Below are positions 1 through 6,070 of a DNA stretch of 10,102 nucleotides, piece after piece (position 1 is the stretch's first letter; each line of letters opens with the position of its first letter). Under the pieces are notes generated by a model. The model saw nothing but the letters and a program-made list of their open reading frames with translations. It was not told the origin of the DNA and made no database searches. The DNA is from Candidatus Omnitrophota bacterium (lineage in GTDB: Bacteria; Hinthialibacterota; Hinthialibacteria; Hinthialibacterales; JAKPRU01): positions 1-10,102 of the forward strand of contig JAKPRU010001267.1 in NCBI GenBank assembly GCA_029557025.1. Direction: 5' to 3'. The translations under genes were made by a program, and so were the position numbers.

Positions 1-1
1 G

Positions 2-163
2 TTGCGGGAGGCGATCCTGCTGGGCCTGGAACTCAAATTCGGAGATCCGGGATTATCTCTGGCTCCGCTTGTGGAAAAGATAGACACCATCGAAAGAATG
101 GAAGAAATCAAAAACATGCTGCGGAAGGCGGAAACACTGGACCAGGTGAAATCGCTGCTTTGA
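2..163 (+). CDS. C-terminal fragment of an Rpn/PD-(D/E)XK nuclease-like family protein
   Basis: An open frame runs in from the left edge and stops at TGA 161-163, leaving 53 residues. It begins LREAILLGLELKFGDPGLSL and ends in ETLDQVKSLL. The layout is an amphipathic helix with 'LxLELKFG..GL.L', a short linker, then an 'IE.ME.IK.ML.KAETLDQV..LL' helix. This resembles the C-terminal tail of many Rpn-type (transposase_31/DUF4351-like) proteins, in which a PD-(D/E)XK nuclease core comes first. Rpn proteins are known as recombination-promoting nucleases and are often present in many copies. The nuclease core lies outside the window, so its catalytic residues cannot be checked. The assignment rests on the tail pattern alone. 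The frame, stop codon and following non-coding gap are clear, the family name less so. Confidence 0.55.
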   Translation: MREAILLGLELKFGDPGLSLAPLVEKIDTIERMEEIKNMLRKAETLDQVKSLL

Positions 164-173
164 GGCCCCGTTC

Positions 174-190
174 CCACACGATTTGTGTGG
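174..190 (+). terminator. Small hairpin downstream of the Rpn-like gene
   Basis: CCACAC at 174-179 pairs perfectly with GTGTGG at 185-190 around a 5-base loop, 10 bases after the stop codon at 161-163. A run of three T follows shortly after, not a true U-tract. It could be a weak terminator separating this gene from aroA. The rest of the 164-302 gap shows no convincing sigma70 promoter: a TTGACC at 223-228 has no well-spaced -10 partner. Confidence 0.3.
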
Positions 191-302
191 CGACTTTCCA
201 ACTTGCTTTCCCCACAATTTTCTTGACCATCCATCCTGGACTTTGGTCCTCTCCCCGATATTTTAAGGCAGGAAGACTCCACGTGGCGTTGCAGGAAGAA
301 AC

Positions 303-1586
303 ATGAAATGGATCGTTGAACCGTCTACGGTCTCCGGGACCATCCAGATCCCGGGATCAAAATCCCATACCATTCGGGCCGTTGTGATTGCATCCCTGGC
401 GGAAGGTCGGTCCGAAATCCGTCATCCGCTGGATTCCCTGGACACTCGATCCGCTGTAAGTGTCTGCCAGGCTCTGGGCGCACGGATTACCTGCTCGGAG
501 AATTGCTGGAACGTTGAAGGTACAGCCGGAGCTCCTTCCGTTCCCGACAATGTAATCGATGTTGGCAACAGCGGAACCACTCTTCGTACCACACTTGGCA
601 TGGCGGCGCTTGCGGAAGGATATTCGGTATTTACCGGCGATGCCCAGATCCGATCCCGGCCCGTAGGGGCGCTTGTCCGTTCCCTCTGCGACTTGGGAGC
701 ATGTGCTTTCACTACGCGCGGCGGTGAGACCGCGCCGGTTGTCGTCGGAGGGCGAATGCGGGGCGGTGAGACCTCCATCGAATGCCGAACATCCCAGTAT
801 CTGACCAGCCTTCTGATCAACTGCCCGCTTGCGGAGAATCCAACCACGATCCATGTTCCCTTGCTGAATGAAAAACCATACGTGGAAATGACCCTCTGGT
901 GGCTGGATCGGTGTGGTATCCGCCTGGAACGTGACGGGTTCGACCGCTTTGTGATCCCCGGCGGGCAGCGCTATCCTGCATTCTTGCGCACCATCCCGGC
1001 GGATTTTTCATCGGCAACCTTTTTCCTGGTGGCGGCGGCCATCACCGGTGGACGGGTGACCCTGCGAGGGCTGGACATGAGCGATACGCAGGGCGATAAG
1101 GCTGTTATCGCCATGCTGGAAGAGATGGGCGCAAGGGTCACACATTCCGCGGACGGAGTGACCCTCGAAGGCGGGAGTCTCAACGGTCGGGAGTTCGACC
1201 TGAACGCTACACCGGATGCTTTGCCCGCAATGGCCGTTGCAGGCGTGTGCGCCATGGGAGAAACCCGGCTGGTCAATGTCCCTCAAGCCAGGCTGAAAGA
1301 AACGGACCGGATTCGTGTCATGTATGAAGAACTGACAAAAATGGGCGCCCGCATCGAGGAACTGCACGATGGCTTGGTGATTCGCAACAGTACGCTGCGT
1401 GGCGCGGTTGTGGACGGCCGCCACGATCATCGTGTTGTCATGGCTCTTTCCGTAGCCGGGCTGGCCGCCAAAGGACTAACAGAAATCGAGACAGCGGAAT
1501 CGGCCGCCGTTACATTCCCGAACTATTTGGAACTGATGCAGACCCTGGGAGCTGACGTTTCTTTGTCCGATACTCCGCAAGTCTGA
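303..1586 (+). CDS. aroA: 3-phosphoshikimate 1-carboxyvinyltransferase (EPSP synthase)
   Basis: This 427-residue protein transfers the enolpyruvyl group of PEP to shikimate-3-phosphate, the sixth step of the shikimate pathway, in the cytoplasm. Family hallmarks appear in order: the substrate loop GSKSHTIR at 18-25 (K20, S21 and R25 match E. coli K22, S23 and R27); GNSGTTLR at 88-95; the RSRPVG segment near 117-122; SQYLTSLL at 164-171; DFSSATFF at 234-241; the catalytic Asp in PDALPAMA at 304-311; LKETDRIR at 331-338 with the catalytic Glu; and DHRVVM at 375-380. Length is normal. ATG 303 is preceded by AGGA with a 6-base spacer. E. coli K411 aligns with a valine before TFPNYL, and GNSGTTLRTT lacks the Pro of the class I motif GNAGTAMRP. 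Both fit the class II-like forms. aroC starts 44 bases downstream, so the two probably share a transcript. Confidence 0.96.
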   Translation: MKWIVEPSTVSGTIQIPGSKSHTIRAVVIASLAEGRSEIRHPLDSLDTRSAVSVCQALGARITCSENCWNVEGTAGAPSVPDNVIDVGNSGTTLRTTLGMAALAEGYSVFTGDAQIRSRPVGALVRSLCDLGACAFTTRGGETAPVVVGGRMRGGETSIECRTSQYLTSLLINCPLAENPTTIHVPLLNEKPYVEMTLWWLDRCGIRLERDGFDRFVIPGGQRYPAFLRTIPADFSSATFFLVAAAITGGRVTLRGLDMSDTQGDKAVIAMLEEMGARVTHSADGVTLEGGSLNGREFDLNATPDALPAMAVAGVCAMGETRLVNVPQARLKETDRIRVMYEELTKMGARIEELHDGLVIRNSTLRGAVVDGRHDHRVVMALSVAGLAAKGLTEIETAESAAVTFPNYLELMQTLGADVSLSDTPQV

Positions 1587-1630
1587 TCCGTCTATGAACA
1601 TGCACCATTCATCTGGAAAGGAATTTCGAA

Positions 1631-2785
1631 ATGTTAGGTAACAGTTTTGGCCGGTTGTTTCGTGTATATGCGTGTGGAGAGTCCTACGGAGAGGCGTTAC
1701 AGATTATCGTAGATGGTGTGCCTGCGGGTATTCCGCTGACCGATGCGGACATTCAAAAGGAACTGGACCGCAGGCGACCGGGCCAAAGTCAACTCGACTC
1801 CCCGCGGGGCGAAACCGACAAGGTCAAAATCGTCGCGGGTCTCCTGGAAGGGATTACCACCGGTGCGCCGGTCGGCATGATTATCTACAATGTGGACCGG
1901 CAGCAAATTCACGTCGATCAATACCGCGCCGTCAAAGACATCATGCGTCCGGGCCATGCGGAACATACATATTTCTATAAGTACGGACAATATGCGGATT
2001 GGTGCGGAGCGGGGCGGTCCAGCGGACGGGAATCCGCCTGTCGGGTTGCGGCGGGCGCGCTGGCGAAAATTCTTCTCGCCAGGGAGAACATTCAAGTAGC
2101 CGGATATGTGAAAGAACTATGCGGCATCAGGGCCTGTGAGGTAACCTTCGATGAAATCCTGGAAAACGGTGAGAAAAACGAGATCCGATGCCCCGATCTC
2201 GAAACAGCCAAAAAAATGATCGCCCGATGCCTCGAAATCAAAGAGGACGGGGATACCGCGGGTGGGGTTGTAGAGATTCGCGCCCGAAACGTGCCACCCG
2301 GATTGGGAGAACCGGTATTCGATAAACTCTCCGCCACTATTGCGCATGGGATCATGAGTATCGGCGCTGTGAAAGGATTCGAGATCGGCGCCGGATTTGC
2401 AGTCGCCAAAATGAAAGGTTCCGAATGCAACGATATCCCTTATATTGACAACGGTCGGATTCGGTTCAAGACAAATCGATCCGGCGGCATTGACGGCGGA
2501 ATATCGAACGGCGAAGAAATCATTGTCCGCATGGCGGTAAAACCCACGTCTACAATCTCTATCGAGCAGGACAGTGTGAACCTGCCCAAACTGGAACCCG
2601 CAAAACTAGCTGCCATTACGCGACGCGATCCGACAATCTGCGCGCGCATCGTCGCGGTTGGGGAGGCCATGGTCGCTATCGCCTTGGTCGATCACCTGAT
2701 GATGTGGCGCGGCTATGACTCCATGCAGAAATTCGATCATCCCTGGAGAAAACTAACCGAACCGCATCCCCCCTGGGGGAAGTAA
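1631..2785 (+). CDS. aroC: Chorismate synthase, divergent at an invariant active-site histidine
   Basis: Chorismate synthase removes phosphate from EPSP to give chorismate and needs reduced FMN. This 384-residue protein matches along its length: GNSFGRLFRV at the N-terminus, RRRPGQS at 47-53, SPRGETDKVKI near 57-67, MRPGHAEHTY at 105-114, GRSSGRES at 128-135, AVKGFEIGAGFA at 246-257, SGGIDGGISNGE at 284-295, KPTSTI at 304-309 and RDPTICARIVAVGEAM at 332-347. The start has AAGGA about 8 bases upstream. One oddity is that the near-invariant GESHG motif is GESYG, with Tyr19 (codon TAC) where N. crassa has His17. The second active-site histidine is kept as H109. The usual 'RGGGRSSARET' is CGAGRSSGRES. 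There is no frameshift or internal stop, so the gene looks intact. Function as chorismate synthase is likely, but reduced activity or a specialised paralog is possible. Confidence 0.92.
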   Translation: MLGNSFGRLFRVYACGESYGEALQIIVDGVPAGIPLTDADIQKELDRRRPGQSQLDSPRGETDKVKIVAGLLEGITTGAPVGMIIYNVDRQQIHVDQYRAVKDIMRPGHAEHTYFYKYGQYADWCGAGRSSGRESACRVAAGALAKILLARENIQVAGYVKELCGIRACEVTFDEILENGEKNEIRCPDLETAKKMIARCLEIKEDGDTAGGVVEIRARNVPPGLGEPVFDKLSATIAHGIMSIGAVKGFEIGAGFAVAKMKGSECNDIPYIDNGRIRFKTNRSGGIDGGISNGEEIIVRMAVKPTSTISIEQDSVNLPKLEPAKLAAITRRDPTICARIVAVGEAMVAIALVDHLMMWRGYDSMQKFDHPWRKLTEPHPPWGK

Positions 2786-2916
2786 TGGCAGATTGTGGAT
2801 TGCAAAATTCGTGACTGGACATTCATCCCTTCCGGAGAGATCCGAGAATTCCGTTTGCTGGCGCATACCCGGTGCATACTCATAAACCGGATATTCTCTA
2901 CACGCACGGGTTGGGA

Positions 2917-2946
2917 GGGGGAGCCTGGTAAACAACCGGCTCTCCC
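2917..2946. terminator. Hairpin between convergent aroC and the glycosidase-like gene
   Basis: GGGGGAGCC at 2917-2925 pairs with GGCTCTCCC at 2938-2946 (one G-U wobble in RNA), with GGT/ACC continuing the stem inward around AAACA. Flanking GGG (2913-2915) and the C-run (2949-2953) may extend the base. It sits between two convergent genes and could end transcription from both, though no U-tract follows. The rest of 2786-2990 holds no gene that I can support, only a run of nine C at 2978-2986. Confidence 0.45.
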
Positions 2947-2990
2947 TACCCCCATCTACGAAACTCTTCGGAACCCACCCCCCCCCTCCT

Positions 2991-4814
2991 TCAATCCACC
3001 AGCACACTTTCCGGCTCAAGTACCTGGCCCCCTGGCATACGGTACAGCTCGGAACCGAGATTGATAATGACATGCGCGCCGGATTCGAACGCGCTTTCCT
3101 GGACCGCGCCGTCCCCGGTCAGAATGGCGTGATAAATCAAGTCCAGTAATCCATACCGGCGGTGATGTCGCGCTGCCCGGACCGCCAGGCGCAATGATTC
3201 CTGCACGCGCGGGTCCGCAAAATCCGCCGATACGATTTCAACCTGCGGCGGTTTCACGAAACGAAAGTGACATCCCATCGGATGAACTAAGGGAACATTC
3301 GCAAACAGCATATCCATCAAAAATGCTTGTCGATGCGATCCGGTCGGAAGAGTGTATCCTTCATCATCCGGCCACGTGGAAAAACTCGCATCGTGATACA
3401 CCAGTTGCCATAACGGAACCGGCCATGTGGGAGTGTTCTCTCCCAACTGAATGCGGGTCATATTCGCGCCGAGATGCCGCACTCCCAATGACCATTCCCG
3501 CTGCTCCCCCGCCGAGACCGCTATTCGCCGGTCGCAGAGTAGTTTCAGCAATTTGCAGCGCAGGCGCGCATCCTCGTTGCGGGAATACGGCCAGATCCCC
3601 CGTCGGCATTCCCGGAGAGGTCGAGTCGTCACTCCCTCGCAATGCGCGCCCAGGTAATCCACATATCCCTCCTCGAGTTCCGCAAGCATCTGAACCGCAT
3701 ACCCCGAATGCAGCGCGTGGAACTTCTCCCCGGCGATGTCGATCTCCGGGATCGGCGTTTTGTCCTCGGCAGAGACCAGAAAATCGCGCCGAAACGTGGA
3801 CCCTCGTTCCCAGGCACGATCCGCCCAGATCCCCGGCGCGGCGATGAAATCCAACCCATCCTCCAGATCACGCCCCAAATATGCCCGCTCGATAGACGAA
3901 TATCCCCCGAATGAAAATCCCTCCTGGTGCGAACAGATCGACAGGGGATACACAAAAGCCCGTTCGATCCCCATCTCTTTGATCGCGCTCAGGTTACGCA
4001 CATAGTCGCAGCCGGGATCGTCAATATGCCCCAGGAAAATCGCGCACGCGCCGAGCAATCGGTCCAGCGTCGGGTTTTCCGCAATACGCGGGGCCATGGG
4101 AATGTGCAAACCGGCCTCCCTTGCGTATCGTCGGTATCGCCGCGCGGGCTGCATATATCCCCGGCCAGGAAGAAACACATACCGCAAACGGCGGGTGTAA
4201 TTCAATGCGCCGAGTGACGGTATCCACCGGCAGGTCACTGTGCTTCCCTGGAGCGAATCCGTGTATGTCCAATGCCAGTCAAACGGCGTTTCCACAATCG
4301 CCAGGACTGTGCTTCCCCCCCCCAGTTGCGCCCACCACGCCATCGGAGCATCTGCGCCGCTGACCTCTACACGACGTTCCGCATCCTGTACGGGACGGTG
4401 AATACGCCCTTGGCGAACCGTATCGAGTACTTCGTGACGACGCTGGTTTTTAGGGAACAGCGCACCGGGAAATACCACGCTCAGCACGCGGCGATCGCTC
4501 ACCGGGACCTCTCTCACCGTGCAGAGCAATTCCGGCTCCCGTTCGTCCAGGGTCATTTCAAAAACACACCGGACACCCTCCGCATCCAGCGTAATGCGGA
4601 TGCCGTTATCCAGCTCATCGGCCTCTGTGGTCTCCGGGTGGATGCGAATGCGAGACTGCTCGTTCTTTCCCGGTGTGCCCACAGTCACCTCGGCGTGACG
4701 CGGGAGGTTAAGAATCCAGGTCTCGCCGCTCATCGGTTCGATAATTTTGCCGAAATAGGTATCCGAATCGAAATCCAGATGGATGGGAGCGGTTTCCCAG
4801 ATCCAATTGCTCAT
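2991..4814 (-). CDS. Putative cytoplasmic glycoside hydrolase-like protein (GH101/GH129/DUF5696-like)
   Basis: This 607-residue protein has no signal peptide or membrane segment. ATG 4814 has GGAG 7 bases upstream. Residues 1-215 are beta-rich and look like the N-terminal sandwich domain of large retaining glycosidases. Next comes YRRYAREAGL (227-236), then NPTLDRLLGA (247-256), a hallmark-like transition into a TIM barrel in GH101, GH129 and DUF5696 proteins. The barrel part includes LHSGYAVQM, EGYVDYLGAHCEG (382-394), RPLREC (398-403), YSRNEDARLRCKLLKLL (410-426), SAGEQREWSLG (434-444) and VPLWQLVYHDASFSTW (466-481). The last closely resembles the 'PLYELVYHD..VS.W' strand of these families. 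D386 (YVDY) and E437 (SAGE) are candidate nucleophile and acid/base by position; this is inference. The substrate is unknown, and no transporter or sugar gene adjoins it. Alternatively it is a non-catalytic relative. It is transcribed away from bioB. Confidence 0.55.
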   Translation of the reverse strand: MSNWIWETAPIHLDFDSDTYFGKIIEPMSGETWILNLPRHAEVTVGTPGKNEQSRIRIHPETTEADELDNGIRITLDAEGVRCVFEMTLDEREPELLCTVREVPVSDRRVLSVVFPGALFPKNQRRHEVLDTVRQGRIHRPVQDAERRVEVSGADAPMAWWAQLGGGSTVLAIVETPFDWHWTYTDSLQGSTVTCRWIPSLGALNYTRRLRYVFLPGRGYMQPARRYRRYAREAGLHIPMAPRIAENPTLDRLLGACAIFLGHIDDPGCDYVRNLSAIKEMGIERAFVYPLSICSHQEGFSFGGYSSIERAYLGRDLEDGLDFIAAPGIWADRAWERGSTFRRDFLVSAEDKTPIPEIDIAGEKFHALHSGYAVQMLAELEEGYVDYLGAHCEGVTTRPLRECRRGIWPYSRNEDARLRCKLLKLLCDRRIAVSAGEQREWSLGVRHLGANMTRIQLGENTPTWPVPLWQLVYHDASFSTWPDDEGYTLPTGSHRQAFLMDMLFANVPLVHPMGCHFRFVKPPQVEIVSADFADPRVQESLRLAVRAARHHRRYGLLDLIYHAILTGDGAVQESAFESGAHVIINLGSELYRMPGGQVLEPESVLVD

Positions 4815-4984
4815 GGTTCAACTCCAGTATGATCTGGTTACGACTATAGCCGGAAGGTTATCGCTTGGACACTGTTCATCTGTCCCATCGTAGTTTGCTC
4901 CAAAGACCTACTCATCCGTAACGGACCATGGTAATCTGAACATTCAATTATGAACAATCAAGCAACCCGGTGGGGAGGGTGAAG
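4815..4984. promoter_or_regulatory. Divergent spacer between the glycosidase-like gene and bioB
   Basis: This 170-base spacer must carry promoters for both directions. On the minus strand TATAGT (complement of 4843-4848) is a good -10 candidate about 30 bases before the glycosidase start codon, but its upstream -35 (TGTCCA, 18-base spacer) is poor. On the plus strand TTGGAC at 4865-4870 has no well-spaced -10. I see no BirA-type biotin operator (paired TTGTAAACC-like half-sites). A short reading frame, ATG 4950 to TGA 4982, ends two bases before the chosen bioB start. Confidence 0.3.
4972..4978 (+). promoter_or_regulatory. Strong Shine-Dalgarno that fixes the bioB start
   Basis: GGGGAGG lies 6 bases before GTG 4985. 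The other in-frame GTGs at 4970 and 4979 are either upstream of this element or directly touching it, so GTG 4985 is the best-supported start of bioB. Confidence 0.65.
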
Positions 4985-6070
4985 GTGCTGTCTCACGGCG
5001 ATTTGGAAATTGCAAAATATCTGTTCGACTTGGGCGAGAGGATCATTCGGGGCCATTGCATGACTATGGCGGAGGCGGAGTTTATTTCATCGCTTCCTCT
5101 GCAACATCTTTTGCTCCTGATCCACACCGCAAACCGGCTCCGCGTTCATTTCTGCGGCAAAGCGGTCACCTGTTGCTCGATTGTCAACGCAAAGTCCGGC
5201 AGTTGCCCGGAAGACTGCGCATTTTGCGCACAGTCCGCTCTCTACAACACGAACGCCCCAATCTATCCCTTCATCGGAACAGAGAAAATCGTCCAGGCGG
5301 CAATAGAAGCCGCTCGGTCCGGCGCAACAGGACTGGGGATCGTCATCAGCGGAGAGGGAATCATGGACGATGACGAGCTCGAACAGGTTGGCGATGCCAT
5401 GGAGGCGGTCACACAGAAGGCCGGTATCGAGGCGCATGGGTCCCTGGGTGTTCTGGAGGAAGAGCAGCTGCGCTATCTGAAATCACGGGGGATGGTCTGT
5501 TTCAATCACAATCTGGAAACCGCCCGGTCTTTTTTCGAGGAGGTTGTGACCACTCATTCCTTCGGAGATCGCTTGGATACGGCCCGCGCAGTCAAACGGG
5601 CGGGGATTCGCCTTTGCTGTGGCGGCATTCTGGGACTCGGGGAAAGTCCTGCACAACGGATCGAACTCGCCATGACTTTGCGCGAACTTGATGTGGACAT
5701 TGTCTCGCTCAATTTCCTGCATCCCATCCCCGGAACTCCGCTCCAGGGTCAAAAGTCGCTGCCGCCTTTAAGGATCCTGTCCATTATCGCCCTGTTCCGG
5801 CTGATGTTGCCGACCAGGGAAATCAAAATCACGGGCGGACGCGAGAGGAATCTGCGCGATTTGCAAAGCATGATTTTCGCCGCCGGAGCCGACGGCATCA
5901 TCATCGGGAATTACCTCACCACACCGGGTCGCAGCCCCGAAGAGGATTTGCAGATGTTGCGTGATTTGGGGCTTTCCGTTCGCAAATCGGGTCAGGTATC
6001 ATCCCCCGGAGGCCGGTCCGCCAGACGAGGCACAACACGTCCGGCCTCGCGGAAACCCTCAAAAACATAA
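4985..6070 (+). CDS. bioB: Biotin synthase, type II-like (radical SAM)
   Basis: BioB inserts sulfur into dethiobiotin to make biotin, using a radical SAM [4Fe-4S] cluster and an auxiliary Fe-S cluster as sulfur donor. From GTG 4985 the protein has 361 residues. The radical SAM CxxxCxxC is C74, C78 and C81 inside CSIVNAKSGSCPEDCAFCAQ. FNHNLETA (173-180), TTHSFGDRLDT (189-199), CCGGILGLGE (211-220), NFLHPIPGTPL (243-253), GGRE (284-287) and GNYLTTPGRSPEEDLQML (308-325) are all typical. Against E. coli, the auxiliary-cluster ligands C97 and C128 align with G118 and H151; C188 aligns with C211 and R260 with R286. Extra cysteines stand at 57, 63, 64 and 212. This pattern fits type II BioB of anaerobes, proposed to use a [4Fe-5S] cluster, but which cysteines bind it here is inference. 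The last 25 or so residues are basic, low-complexity and overlap the convergent neighbour. No other bio gene is nearby. Confidence 0.93.
   Translation: MLSHGDLEIAKYLFDLGERIIRGHCMTMAEAEFISSLPLQHLLLLIHTANRLRVHFCGKAVTCCSIVNAKSGSCPEDCAFCAQSALYNTNAPIYPFIGTEKIVQAAIEAARSGATGLGIVISGEGIMDDDELEQVGDAMEAVTQKAGIEAHGSLGVLEEEQLRYLKSRGMVCFNHNLETARSFFEEVVTTHSFGDRLDTARAVKRAGIRLCCGGILGLGESPAQRIELAMTLRELDVDIVSLNFLHPIPGTPLQGQKSLPPLRILSIIALFRLMLPTREIKITGGRERNLRDLQSMIFAAGADGIIIGNYLTTPGRSPEEDLQMLRDLGLSVRKSGQVSSPGGRSARRGTTRPASRKPSKT

Noticed and set aside
223..264. Sigma70 promoter for aroA (TTGACC with TATTTT)
   Set aside because: The two hexamers are 30 bases apart, far from the usual 16-18, and no other good pair is seen.
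564..596. Natural glyphosate tolerance from GNSGTTLRTT in AroA (Pro replaced by Thr)
   Set aside because: Class II EPSP synthases commonly lack this Pro, so the change follows lineage and does not by itself show tolerance.
357..854. Minus-strand open frames opposite aroA
   Set aside because: They lie wholly within a well-supported aroA, have no plausible motifs or ribosome site, and are composition artefacts.
3194..3847. Plus-strand open frame of 217 codons
   Set aside because: It is antisense to the 607-residue glycosidase-like gene, rich in Pro, Arg and Ser as expected from a GC-rich shadow frame, and resembles no family I know.
4815..4984. BirA biotin operator upstream of bioB
   Set aside because: No inverted TTGTAAACC-like half-sites are visible at the expected spacing.
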